Positions 12,042-23,300 of a stretch of 64,000 nucleotides of DNA are shown here, in pieces (position 1 is the stretch's first letter; each line of letters begins with the position of its first letter). Below the pieces are notes generated by a model that saw only the letters and a list, made by a program, of their open reading frames with translations, ran no database searches and was not told the origin of the DNA. Origin of the DNA: Monocercomonoides exilis (Eukaryota; Preaxostyla; Oxymonadida; Polymastigidae); the NCBI GenBank assembly GCA_001643675.2, contig LSRY02000066.1, positions 124,001-188,000 on the forward strand, written 5' to 3'. Made by a program: the position numbers and the translations under genes.

Positions 12042-12964
12042 ATGTCCATGGAAATATCGTCGACTCCCTCGGCGAAGGCTGTTAAGTTAGCTATACATTG
12101 TCGATTTTTAAGATTTCTTGTAAAATATGTTTACTATTATCGTGTATCATTTTTGTTTACAACAGAAAAAGCCCCGGAGTCGTCATCATTCCTGGATCTA
12201 TGCGTCCTGATGGAACTTATCGTAAAGAAACGAGAATGAAAGCTGGATATTTACCACCTGAATTTGCATGATAACATTATTTATTAATTTAATAATATGC
12301 CTTTCTAACTTGGCTTTTTATTTTAAGATACCAAAATATTCTTCAGCTTCACGGAATTTATCATCTTGCAGTAACCAACGGATTTCCACTGGATCCCCAA
12401 TAAGTTCGTTACAGCAAAAGCGTCCGAAAGTTTGGTTTGAAAAGCTATTTATTACACGATCTAATTTCAAAAATAAAAAATAAAAATTCTATTAGTGGTC
12501 TTACTCAGGAAACTTACAACGAAGTTATAGCTTCCATGATTAAATCCTCACAAGAAGCGACGAAAAAAAGCAAGGAAATTCAGCAAGCAAAAGCAAAACA
12601 AGCAGCAAAACAATCTGCAAAGCAGGTTGCAAAAGAAGCTGCAAAAGAAACGACAAAAGAGACTGTCAAAGACACAATCAAAGAAACAGTTACAAAGAGC
12701 ACTCAACCAGAGACAGCAATCGAAACAAAGACTGAAGGAACCGCTGATATCGAACAATATTCCGATGCTGATTCAATCCAAAGGAGAATTCGAAATTTGA
12801 AGAAAAAAGTTCGAAAAAACCAAGAAAAGCTTCAGTCAACTGAAGACCAGAACGAAGAAGAACGATCTTTGAAGGAAACAAGGATTTCTGATGCAAAAGA
12901 TGAGATTTCTGCATTAGAAGCGAAGTTGGCAAGCATTTCATCTGAACCAGAAAAGAAGTCTTGA
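12042..12964 (+). CDS. PYM1: PYM homologue, partner of Mago-Y14 (exon-junction-complex recycling)
   Basis: Exons 12042-12085, 12166-12265, 12328-12429 and 12509-12964 give 233 residues with matching phases (2, 0, 0). The N-terminal Mago-binding block is clear: residues after about 17 read GVVIIPGSMRPDGTYRKE then RMKAGYLPPE, matching the family pattern of G..I..S.RPDGT.RK...K.GY.P.E. The middle is Lys/Ala/Glu-rich. The C-terminus (SIQRRIRNLKKKVRKNQEKL and a following helix) fits the conserved C-terminal basic helix. In animals and yeast-like systems PYM strips Mago-Y14 from spliced mRNAs at the ribosome and binds the 48S complex through its C-terminus. Length is close to the usual 200-odd residues. 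The second intron appears to use a GC donor (gcatga...ttaag), since no GT is available before the in-frame TGA at 12269. Confidence 0.88.
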
Positions 12965-13296
12965 ATATCAGTGTGTTGATTTTTATTTGGGAAATTACAT
13001 TTAAATAAATAATTTTTGTTATCAATTTCAAAACAGCCTCTACATGTATATCACAATCATCGATTCATTTCACACATTTCCTCACATTCTTAATTATTTA
13101 TATGTTCTTAATAGTTTTTTGAAGACAATTGACTTCAAATCTTAAATGAAAAAAAAATTATTAATTATTTATGAATAACGTTTATTTTTTGTTTAATTGT
13201 TTTCTGCAGAAAAGATAAAAAAAAGAAAGGATAAAACAGAACGAAAAAATTATTTTATCTTAAAATATGGAGTAATTGACATCTCCTATTTGTCGT
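12965..13296. other. Convergent intergenic region
   Basis: About 330 AT-rich bases between two 3' ends. It holds poly-A/T stretches and no coding frame or structured RNA that I can recognise. Confidence 0.55.
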
Positions 13297-16200
13297 TCAT
13301 TTTCTGATTGGAGTGGCAGTCAACTGTCTCATTTCATTAATGTGCTGGTTGATTCGTTGCAGATGGAGCTCACATTCGCTCATAATTCTGATCGGAGTTG
13401 AAAGAGAATTCTGAGAAGATGAAAGAAAAGAAGAAGGAGAGTTGGCAATTGACATGCAGCTGAGAGGAGCAGAAGTTAAATGAGAAGCTCTTCGTGATTT
13501 CAATGTTGATGGTTCATTTTTGGTTGATGGAGTTGTTTTTTCAGAAAAGTCTTTGAAAGCAATTGGAGTTCGAAACGATTGTTTCAAGGACGATGAGCAA
13601 GAAGTTAGAGGACTACTGTTTGATAGAGGTGCTGGGGTCTTTAATGGATTGTTGGAGAGCTTTGAAGGTGCTTCAGTTGATGGCAGAATCTTCGAAGAAT
13701 TCAAAGGAGAATGCGAATGAGATAAAGATGTTTGAGTGTGAACAGAAACTTGTGGCGAATTTTCTGTAGGTGAATGTGCTTCATCTTGTAGGGTTCTATT
13801 TGTAGTGGCTGTTTTGTTAATTGGAAAGATTGTTGAAGTAATTGATGAAGGAGTTGTTGGTTCGCTTGTAGAAGATTTGAAAGGAGAATGCGTTTTGGGA
13901 GAAATGCTGCTTTTTTCATTAAGAGAAATTGGAAGAGCCATAGGTGAAGTCAAAGATGAGGATGAAAGAAGGTCTGATGGTCGCTTTTCTTTTGCAATGG
14001 AAATTGAAGAAGATGGATTCTCTGAAGGAACATCTGATGTTAATTGCTCAATTTTTGGCTGAGGCGGTAAAGAGGAAAAAACAGAAGGAGAAGACGAAGA
14101 TGAAGAAAAAATTTGAGAAGAAGAAAGAGGAGAAGCGTCGGAGCATGTACAAATATTTGAAGAATCCAAAGGAGATCTCTTGTTTGTTGTTAAAGCCGAT
14201 GATGGCGATGAAATCAACGAAGCTGGAAGCGATGGAGGAGAAAAATAAGAAATGCCTTCATTCAAAGACTGTTGTTGCAATGAGTCAATTTCTGGTAAAT
14301 CAGAAAAAAAGAGAACTGGAGATGAAGATGAAGGAGAATGAGAATGAGAAGGAGAAGCCAAAGAGGCAGGAGAAGTGGAAGATGAAGATGATAAAGAAGA
14401 TGATGATGAAGATGATGATGAAGATGATGATGAAGATGATGATGAAGATGATGATGAATATGATGAAGATTGAAAAGAGGCAATTGGAGAAATGGACGTT
14501 GTTGTATTCTCACTCTGAAGTGGTGCTTGTTTAACTGGAAGAGCAGATGATACCAAATTGCAATGAGAAGAAACCGAAAGTGATTCATTCTTATTTTCAG
14601 TCTGTTCGGATGATGAAGACTCCAGTGTTGGCTTTTGTTCTGCTGCAATTGCAGAAGAGGAATGATCAGAGCAATAAGAAGGCTGCAATTTTGATGCAAA
14701 TGAAACTGTTGATGGACAAAACGAAAATTCATAAGGAAATGAATGCTGAGCAACATGATGCTGAAATTGTCGAGGAGGAAGTGAATCAGAACATTTGACA
14801 GAAGATTTTCCATCAAAAGAAGACGATGAAGCAGAAGCAGAAAAAGTTGAATCAGAAGTCACTGACACAATATGCAATGCACTTGAAGGTATATTTGTAG
14901 AACTCAAGTGAATATCACCAGAAATATTTGAAGAGATGTCTTGTTGAATCGGAGCAACTTGAGCTTTTTGATTCTTCTTTGCCTTTTCACAGTGCTTTTT
15001 TCCTTTTTTGCGAAGAGTTTTACGTTTGTGAGTATCTGAAGTCTTTTCTTTCAACAATTTTTGGCAATCTTCAATGTGATGATAAAGATGGAGATGAAGC
15101 TGATCATCATTTGCTTCTTTCTCCAACTGTTTCGATTCTGTTTGCTGATCTTCCTTTTTCACTTGATTTGATTGAGTGCTTTGATCCTGCTTAATGCATT
15201 GAATATCCACAGTTTGTGTTTCTTGTGTTGCTGACAATTCTGGTGACAGAGGAGAAGGAGACAGAGGAGGTGAATGCGATGGAGATGGAGGAGGAGTTAA
15301 CTGTGAAACAGAAAATGTTGATGTATTCAACTCTGCTGGAGCAGAATCAAATGATTTTAATTGCGCTGAATCACATTCTTTTGTATGTTCTTCATCATTT
15401 CTCTTTTCGTCGGACTCTGGAATTATTGTATTTGCTATCTCTCCCTCATCTTTTTCATGTATTCCTTCACAGTTTTCGAAATCTTTCACATTTTTTTCTG
15501 TTTCCAATAATTTGTTGATATTTTCTTCTTCCTCCCGCTTTTTTTGGCTTCTTTCTTCATCAGCCATCAAATGTCTTTCTTCTTCTTCGCCTTTTTGTCT
15601 TTCTTCTTGCTCAATCATCTTTTTATATTCCTCTTCCTCTTTAATTTTTCTTTCCTCTTCAATTCTTTTCTGTTCTTTCATAAATCTCATTTCTTCTTCT
15701 TTTTCTTTTCTCATTCTTTCTTCTTCAATTTTCATTTCTTCTTCTCTTCTCTTTATTTCTTCTTCGTGCTTTAATCGAATTTCATTGAAAACAATCTTCA
15801 TGCAGCTAATACTTTTTTTCAAAGTTCTCATTCTTTTGATCGTTAAGCTTATCAAAGTTAGCTCCTTTTTCTGCTTTTTCCAATTTTTCATTTCATCTTT
15901 TATTCTCATCCATTCAAAAAAGAGTAAATATTTTCTTTCTCTTTCTCTTTTTTGTGCAAAAATCGACAATCTGTGTCTGATCAGTTTTTCTTTCTCACCT
16001 ACAGCCTTCCACATTTTCAGTGTTTTGCTCATAACTTTCTGCTTCATCCAGAGCAAAGCAAGAGAATTTTCTGTTTTCAGTTTTCTTTTTTCATCTGCCC
16101 AACTTTTCAATCCTAAAAAGGCTTTTTTCTTCATATTCTTTTCATAAAACTCTGCAGACACACTTAGTTCATGCCATGATTCAAATATCATTGAAACTTT

Positions 16201-19200
16201 TTCTTCTGTTCTTCGAGCAACCAATTCAGCCATCACTTCGCAATTCTCTCGTTTTCTCCTTTTCATCTCAACAAATCTGACTTTCCAAGCAAAAAACACT
16301 TTTCTCACAACAACAGTTTTCATCTTCCACTCTCTGATCATATTTATCATCAAAATCCGATCTTTAATCAAAATGAACAATTCTTGTTTCCTGCGGATCT
16401 TTCTTGTCTGCTGATATGTCTGTTTCCAACAATCAAAATATGTTCTCAAAAGCAAAGTCAGATCATTATCATTGACTCGACGATGAAATTGGCTTATTTT
16501 AACTTCATTTTCGAATGCTTGTTTCCACTCATGAAATATCACTTCCTTCCTTTTCATAATTCTTTCGTTGCTGAAACATTTCGCTATTTTATTCAGCTTC
16601 TTTCTTTTCTCAAATCCTTCTCTCCAAAACTTCAACCAATTTCGTTTTTGTTTATCTTTCTGTTTCATTCTGAATGACTGCACAATTTCTCTTTCTCTCT
16701 TTCTCTCTTTGCAGACTTCCTTCCATCCCTGCAGCACTTTCCATTCCGTCCATTTTCTATGTAAAGTCAAAGTTTCATTGTATTTCATTATTATTGCCTT
16801 TCTTTCCTTTGTAGCTTTAAACCACGTTTCAAACACACGTCTTGCAAGCCGTGTTGCATAGCATCTTCTGGACGCCCAATATCTCCGAGCAAGCTGAAGC
16901 CATCCCGAAAATGCACAAAGTTTGACTCCAAAAGCAGAACTCCTCGCGAACGGTGGAATTGTCTGCCTGTCTTTTCTTAAGACAACATCGTGTGCTGCAA
17001 ATCTGGCTGCAGAATAAACAGCCACTTCGTCTTGGAAGTAAAGGCACCGCTTCCTTAGCTGGCTCATCTCTTCTGCATGTTCCAGCCATTTGTGGAACAC
17101 AGCTTGCTTCGTGCAGAACTGATGGCGTTCAGAATAGAACTTTGCTGCCTGCTGTGCCCGTGATGCGTTCAGCCAGCTGCGAAAGTAAAAATTCAGAATG
17201 GACGATCTCTGAATGTTCTGCTGTTTGTAATGCAGCAAGCGACGTAGTTGGACTTTGTAGTGAAATGGGGTGAAAAGTGACAGATGAAAAGGAGAGTGCG
17301 ACGTGTTAAATCTTGTTGAAGTGAATGTTTGACTTGATTGTGAATTGAATTGAGAACGAAGAACAGGATCAGATTTTTGTGATGCGGACAGAAGAATTAA
17401 CTCTTCTTCTTTCAGCCTTTCGTTGTGCTTATGCTTCGTGTATGCTCTCCATTTGAAGAAGAATTGTTGCAAAGTTGAAGAGTCACAAAACTGGTCAGCA
17501 GTTTTGTTTCTGTGCTTCTTCATTTGTTTCTTTCCTTCATCTATATTTTTGCCTAAACTTCGAGTTAAAATTGGTGATTCACTTTCAAATTCATTGAAAT
17601 CTGAAATACTTCTTTTCTTTCTCCTTTTCTTTTTTGACGATGACTTTTCTAAAATACAGTTATCAACTGTGTCAAAATCGTAATTGTCTTTATCATATTC
17701 ATATGCATCTAAATCAGACATATGAATTGAAGATTCTGATCTTAATGTGCTATTCTGTTTTACGTCATTTTCCTGTTGTTCATTTTCGAGACAATGTTCG
17801 TAATCATCCACACATGTTTTTTCATAACTTATTTGCTTTTTTTCTGATGTTTCAGATTTTTCTTTCTCCAGAAAGAGTTTTTGTTCATTTTCCTCGTTTC
17901 TTTGCGTTTCTGTTGGAATAACATAATCTTTCTCATTTCTTTCTTCATTGTTGAACTTCTTTTCAATAATTGTCACCTGTTTCCATTTGTTAAAACATTC
18001 TCGAAGTTGATGATTTTTGTGAATAAACGAAAGTGGAATAATGCTTGTCGAAATGTCTTCTTGTTCATTCATCTGTTCAGAGTCATCTTCTATTCTTTCT
18101 TCTCTTTTGTCTTTCTCATCTGTTTTTTGAGGTTTATGCTGTTCTATCTCTTTCTTATGTGATGGCGACAATTCATTTATTTCACTTTTCGATTCGCAAT
18201 CATTATCAAATTGTAATATCATTTGAGAGTTATCAATTTTTTTCTTTTTAACTTTGTCTTCTTCTTTTCTTTCATCGGTTTTCTCTTCGTCACTTTCATC
18301 TCCAGGCTTCAAAGAATACTTTTCTAGCAAAGGCGAATGCGGCCGAGGCAAAGTGAATGGCGAAGAGATTTGAGGCAGCGGTGAAATTGTGCGTGAAGTG
18401 AGTGAAGGAGACGGTGAAGATGCGAATGTTGGTGAAATGGGTGAGAAAGGATTGGAAGCAGTTGATCTGTGAGGTGTGCTATTTGAAGAGTTTGCTGTTG
18501 ATGAAATGTCATCCATATATGAAAATATGCTTGAACGTTTGGCTTCTGAAGATGGAGTGCTTTCAGAAGAATGCGCTAGTAATGGACTTGACACTTTTTG
18601 TGACTGAAAAGAAGAAGACAATGAAAAATCTGTTGAAGTGAGCAAAGAGTGGTTTGAAGATTGAGGAGAAGTGTTTTGTTGATTTATCTCTGAAGGTGTG
18701 AGAGTGTTGTTTGGGGGCGTTTGTAAAGCAAGAGAAGTTGGCGGAGACTGAGAGGAGTTGAAACGAGGACTTGAATGATTTATTAACAAAGCAGCTGGGG
18801 ATTGCGATTTCATAGATGGCGAGCTTTGAATGAATGAAGAGGATAAAGGGGAAGATATAGAAGACTGCACTTGATTTGAATTTTCTGTTTTGGATGAAGT
18901 TGGGGTTGCGCTTTGATTCAGTGAGGACGACGAAATCAACTTTGTGGATGTTCTGCTAATTGTTGATGATGGTGATGATGATGGATAAGGTGAAAGAGTA
19001 ATTTCGTTTTCTTCTAGAGGTGGAAGTGGTGAATGAAATGAAAAGTTATGTGGAGTGCGAAGTGTAGGAGATAATGTTAAAGAAGAAAGAGAGCTAAGTG
19101 AAGTTTCCATTTGATTTGATTCTGTGGAAAGTGTAGAAGTGTGCAATTCTCCTTTTTTTGGTGTAAAGGCATCAGGTTGAGGCGATTCTGAATTACAGAT

Positions 19201-19755
19201 TGAATCCTTGTTAACTTGTAATTTTTTTTCTTTTTGCACAGGGGTTGAATAGTTGGACTTTTGTTTTATTGAAGACCGTTCGCGAATAGAAGTTTGGTTA
19301 AAAGGTTGTTTTGATGATGTTTTCTTGTTTGAACGAGGTCTCAACGACGAAAGATTTTTTCGCTTCTCGATAGCTGCCTCATCTTTTTCATGAAAATGAA
19401 AAGCTTTTGAAGTTTTTGGAATATGCATAATTTCAGAGTACCTCAATGACCGCCTTGAACTAGAATTTGATGATACCGAGCGAGAAGACAACTTTGATCG
19501 CACAAATCTATCTTCTTCAGATAAGTCAATAGAGGCAAAAGAGTCTTCATCATCTCGTGAATTGTTTTGCGAAGAATCAACTTTAGGTGAACAAAGAAAA
19601 GAAAGTAATTTGTTTTCTTTTTTCAATTTTTTATGTTCATCTAATATTCGTGGTGTAATATCTTTATCGTTATGTAATGTAAGTTTTGATGTTGAAATAT
19701 TTCGAGATAATAATGAAGAAGTTAAAACTGAAGATGATTTGTTTTTTTGTTGCAT
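13297..19755 (-). CDS. Sfi1-repeat (centrin-binding) protein, Ser-rich
   Basis: A single intronless frame of 2152 residues from ATG (19755) to TGA. Residues about 580-1310 carry at least a dozen spaced helices with the Sfi1 signature, a hydrophobic pair, an aromatic and a Trp (consensus near LxxxFxxW): RECFNKWKQ, QQFFFKWRAY, LNFYFRSWLNAS, AVFHKWLEHAEEM, RVFETWFKATKER, EVIFHEWKQAF, LRTYFDCWKQTYQQ, KVFFAWKVRF, MIFESWHELS, AFLGLKSWADEK. Known Sfi1 proteins form a long helix lined with centrins at spindle poles and basal bodies, so a basal-body or mastigont role is inferred. Both flanks are Ser/Pro-rich and disordered. Near 14393-14472 a GAT/GAA trinucleotide array encodes a run of more than 20 Ser. 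A Lys/Glu/Arg coiled coil follows the repeats. The assignment is strong for the repeat type and weak for orthology to Sfi1 itself. Confidence 0.75.
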   Translation of the reverse strand: MQQKNKSSSVLTSSLLSRNISTSKLTLHNDKDITPRILDEHKKLKKENKLLSFLCSPKVDSSQNNSRDDEDSFASIDLSEEDRFVRSKLSSRSVSSNSSSRRSLRYSEIMHIPKTSKAFHFHEKDEAAIEKRKNLSSLRPRSNKKTSSKQPFNQTSIRERSSIKQKSNYSTPVQKEKKLQVNKDSICNSESPQPDAFTPKKGELHTSTLSTESNQMETSLSSLSSLTLSPTLRTPHNFSFHSPLPPLEENEITLSPYPSSSPSSTISRTSTKLISSSSLNQSATPTSSKTENSNQVQSSISSPLSSSFIQSSPSMKSQSPAALLINHSSPRFNSSQSPPTSLALQTPPNNTLTPSEINQQNTSPQSSNHSLLTSTDFSLSSSFQSQKVSSPLLAHSSESTPSSEAKRSSIFSYMDDISSTANSSNSTPHRSTASNPFSPISPTFASSPSPSLTSRTISPLPQISSPFTLPRPHSPLLEKYSLKPGDESDEEKTDERKEEDKVKKKKIDNSQMILQFDNDCESKSEINELSPSHKKEIEQHKPQKTDEKDKREERIEDDSEQMNEQEDISTSIIPLSFIHKNHQLRECFNKWKQVTIIEKKFNNEERNEKDYVIPTETQRNEENEQKLFLEKEKSETSEKKQISYEKTCVDDYEHCLENEQQENDVKQNSTLRSESSIHMSDLDAYEYDKDNYDFDTVDNCILEKSSSKKKRRKKRSISDFNEFESESPILTRSLGKNIDEGKKQMKKHRNKTADQFCDSSTLQQFFFKWRAYTKHKHNERLKEEELILLSASQKSDPVLRSQFNSQSSQTFTSTRFNTSHSPFHLSLFTPFHYKVQLRRLLHYKQQNIQRSSILNFYFRSWLNASRAQQAAKFYSERHQFCTKQAVFHKWLEHAEEMSQLRKRCLYFQDEVAVYSAARFAAHDVVLRKDRQTIPPFARSSAFGVKLCAFSGWLQLARRYWASRRCYATRLARRVFETWFKATKERKAIIMKYNETLTLHRKWTEWKVLQGWKEVCKERKREREIVQSFRMKQKDKQKRNWLKFWREGFEKRKKLNKIAKCFSNERIMKRKEVIFHEWKQAFENEVKISQFHRRVNDNDLTLLLRTYFDCWKQTYQQTRKIRRKQELFILIKDRILMINMIREWKMKTVVVRKVFFAWKVRFVEMKRRKRENCEVMAELVARRTEEKVSMIFESWHELSVSAEFYEKNMKKKAFLGLKSWADEKRKLKTENSLALLWMKQKVMSKTLKMWKAVGEKEKLIRHRLSIFAQKRERERKYLLFFEWMRIKDEMKNWKKQKKELTLISLTIKRMRTLKKSISCMKIVFNEIRLKHEEEIKRREEEMKIEEERMRKEKEEEMRFMKEQKRIEEERKIKEEEEYKKMIEQEERQKGEEEERHLMADEERSQKKREEEENINKLLETEKNVKDFENCEGIHEKDEGEIANTIIPESDEKRNDEEHTKECDSAQLKSFDSAPAELNTSTFSVSQLTPPPSPSHSPPLSPSPLSPELSATQETQTVDIQCIKQDQSTQSNQVKKEDQQTESKQLEKEANDDQLHLHLYHHIEDCQKLLKEKTSDTHKRKTLRKKGKKHCEKAKKNQKAQVAPIQQDISSNISGDIHLSSTNIPSSALHIVSVTSDSTFSASASSSSFDGKSSVKCSDSLPPRQFQHHVAQHSFPYEFSFCPSTVSFASKLQPSYCSDHSSSAIAAEQKPTLESSSSEQTENKNESLSVSSHCNLVSSALPVKQAPLQSENTTTSISPIASFQSSSYSSSSSSSSSSSSSSSSSSSSSLSSSSSTSPASLASPSHSHSPSSSSPVLFFSDLPEIDSLQQQSLNEGISYFSPPSLPASLISSPSSALTTNKRSPLDSSNICTCSDASPLSSSQIFSSSSSSPSVFSSLPPQPKIEQLTSDVPSENPSSSISIAKEKRPSDLLSSSSLTSPMALPISLNEKSSISPKTHSPFKSSTSEPTTPSSITSTIFPINKTATTNRTLQDEAHSPTENSPQVSVHTQTSLSHSHSPLNSSKILPSTEAPSKLSNNPLKTPAPLSNSSPLTSCSSSLKQSFRTPIAFKDFSEKTTPSTKNEPSTLKSRRASHLTSAPLSCMSIANSPSSFLSSSQNSLSTPIRIMSECELHLQRINQHINEMRQLTATPIRK

Positions 19756-20398
19756 TCTTTTCTTAGTAACAATGCTAGAATAAACTTCCCTTGATTATCC
19801 GCTGCTCAATAATAATTCTTACAATGTAAAGAAAATTGCTCTTTTTATCAGCTTATATAAAGCCAATAATTGAAATTTTTAATTTATTATTCAATTAATA
19901 AATATATGTTTAAGGTTACGATCATTAGAATATTTTTGAAAGTTTATGAAGAACAATTATTTTTTCCTTGATTTTTATTATTTCAAATACTCATTAAACT
20001 CAAAAATCAATTTCATTCCATTTTGCTGAAACTATCTTTACAAAATTGAGAAATACGAATTTATGCATTCCTTAAACAAAATTTATATTGACTTATTTGA
20101 TATCTGAACAGTTTTTGAAGCAAAGATAAAATAGTTGATAAAAAAAAAACAGTTATATGTATATATTATAATTATATTTGACCAATTTCAGTATCTATTT
20201 TACGGAAGCCAAAAAGAATATATTTTTCAAACTGTCAAATAATGATTAATCTCCGATTTTCCAATGAATAAAAAACAGATATCGAGAAACAAATATGAAA
20301 CATAAATATTAAATATTAAAAAAGGAGTTAAAAATTTATTTTAAAAATTTATGTTTTTGAAGAAAAATGATTATTCCCATAAAAAATAATGGAAACAA
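19756..20398. promoter_or_regulatory. Divergent upstream region of Sfi1-repeat and PMS1 genes
   Basis: About 640 strongly AT-rich bases between two outward-facing start codons. No coding frame is supported. It must contain both promoters; I recognise no specific element. Confidence 0.45.
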
Positions 20399-23300
20399 AT
20401 GCAAACTAGAGTCATCAAGGAGCTAAGTAAAGAAGTTGCGAGTAAAATTACATCAGGACAGGTTTGCATATAATTATTTTTGCGTTTTATTTACCGTTGT
20501 AAATTTTGCAATTTGTTTGTATTTGGGATGTTAAAAAAAAACAATTATTTATTACTTTGTTTCGATTTGAATCACTTTCGAATACAATATATTTTAACAA
20601 AAGCTTATAACAAATCCATCACAAATTGTCAAGGAATTGATTGAAAATGTGTGCTCCTTTAAAATTTTGAATATTGTTGATATTTTATTTTTTTAAAAAA
20701 AGGCTTTGGACAGTGGTTGTACCTCAATTGAGATCACGGTTTCAGGAAATGGATTAGATCTTATACGTGTAAAGGATAATGGGGTTGGCATAGGAAAGGA
20801 AGATCTTTTTGAATGTTGCAAAAGATATACGACATCAAAAATTAGAGTTTTGCAGTTATTTTACAGACAACCATTTAACCTTCGCATAACTTTTATTTTT
20901 CATTAATTAATAAAAGGATTTTGATGACATAACAAAATGTAAAAGGTATTTATTTTAAGCTGTTTTCTTCAAATGAGTAAATTATATATCTATTTTTAAT
21001 CTTTTAAACAGCTTTGGATTTCGAGGAGAAGCACTTAGTTCTATTTGCGAAATTGGATTTGTAAAAATTATTTCGGCACAAGAAAAAATCAATACTTCAT
21101 CGACATCCGTTGGATGGAGTTGCGAATATCGAAGAGATGGATCAGTAATTGGGTTTGAATATTTTACGCGGTTGTTTTAATGTGAATCTTTTGAAAATGG
21201 GTAGAGAACCAACACCGATTGCGCATCCAAAAGGAACGACTGTTGAAGTTAGAAATCTTTTCGAAAAATATCCTGTTCGAAAAAAAGTATGTTTTATCAT
21301 AAAAAAGTTGCAAAAAATTAACAAATTAATTAATTAATATTATATCTTTAAAATGCCTTTTCTTTTCATTTCATTTCTTTTATTTCTTTTCCTACGCCAA
21401 ATCAATGAAATCATTTTTTGATTGTTTTATGCTTCTTCTTCTCTCAGTATCAAACTGAACATATAGCAGATGTGCCACCAGCCATCTACAAAGTTGTTAC
21501 TCACACTGCTTTGTTGCATCCACATCTTCGAATTTCGCTCTCTTTTTTGGCCTCTGCAACGTCTTCATCGTCGGCTTCATCTTCATCGGCCTCTCCTTCT
21601 TCTCCTTCTCGGTCTCTTTCCCCTTCACGTTCTCTTTCACCTTCTCCGTCTCCTTCTCCGTCTTCTCCTTCTACTTCTACTTCTTCAACATCAACATTAT
21701 CACAATATTCGTTTTTAAAGCCACCATCGCAGTCTGTGATTGTATGTTATTCAAACATTTATTCATTCAATGGATTATTTCGAACATTTTTCTGGTTGAA
21801 TTTTTCAATTGTTTTGCGTTGATTATTTGTTCATTTATAAATTCAAAAGGATGCCGTATCTTCTATTTTTGGCTATTCTGTGTCAAAAGTGCTGCAAAAG
21901 ATATCTTATCACTCAGACGGAGCAAACGAGGCATTCTCATCTGCCCAGCCATCGTCTCAGCAGACTGCTTCGATCGATCCTTCTTCTTTTTCGGTTCAAA
22001 CATCTTTTGACAGATTTGCTTATGATCCTCTGGCAAATGGCATATCTTCAGCCAACTCTTCTTTGATGAATGTGAAATATTCATTGTCGCAGCAGCAGTC
22101 AACTTTGGAACCGAAGAAAGTTTTGTCTGGATTTTCTTGGTCGGTTGATGGATGCATTCCGAATATCGATGCTAGTTTGTGTTTTTGATTTAAGTGAAAG
22201 TCAATAAATATCGAAAATATGTTGTTTTTTTGATTCATTTGAACGTATATTCCTATAAATTTTCTGGTTCAAAAATTTATTCAAAATTAACTGCCAATCA
22301 CAGAGCCGGGCAATGCCATGTCAGCAGTATTTCGAAATCTGCCTGACAGAATGTTCATTTCAGTCAACAAAAAGCCTGTTGTGTGGAAGCCTTTTCTCAA
22401 TTCTTTTGTTCGGCTCATTCGGCGCAATTTTCCAGGTGTGTTTGAGTGGCAATGAATCATTTGCATTTTCTTTTCGATTCGGTTTTCATTTTTTTTTTAT
22501 CAGATAAATACGATTTTTTTTTTATTGTTATTTCATTAATAATATAATGCTTTCATGAATTTCTATTTGATTGTTATAAATGCATATGAATTATCCTTAT
22601 TAGACACTGACAGAAAATATCCATTTTGTGTGTTGAATGTGACACTTCCACCAGAGATATGCAACTGTATGGTTATTCTTCACTATTTCTGTTTTTTCTA
22701 TAAAACTATTATTTATTAATAATAACATTATCAATCATATTTTTGAATGGATTGAAGTGAATGCATCACCAGGCAAGTGCACAGTCCAAATGAATGACGA
22801 AAGAGAGGTTATAAGAGTAATTGTATCACGTCTTTCTTCTTGTTTAGGAAGTGTAGAACATGATGACGAAGAGAATGCAAACGATGAAGAAGGAAATACC
22901 AACAAAAATGAAGCAGTGAAAGAAGGAAGCCCAGAAATAAGTAGAAGTTCAGTAAATTTGGAGAAAGCGAAAAGAAAAGACGAAAACAGCGAAGATTCAG
23001 ATGAAGACATCTTATTCAGCATGTCTTTCAATTACTTCTTGGAACACAGAAAAAAGAAGAAGGCGAGTGAAGACGGAGACAAAAGCGAAGAACAAGCAAT
23101 TTCTGTGGACTCCTTTTGTGATGCGCCTTTCCCTCTGTTTCCAGGGGACGAGATGAAAGACAAGACGAACTGCTTCAAATATGTGAAGATGTCGAGAGAA
23201 GAAGCGAAAGATGAAGAAAGCAATCAATCAGATGAACAGAACAAACAAACGCAAAGTGAAGGCATCCAGAATGACAAGAGAGAGACCAGAGTTTCATTGA

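Noticed and set aside
14262..14816. Long His/Leu-rich and other antisense frames opposite Ser-rich genes, here and at many other places
   Set aside because: They are mirrors of Ser and Glu/Lys codon runs in the real genes and have no independent coding character.
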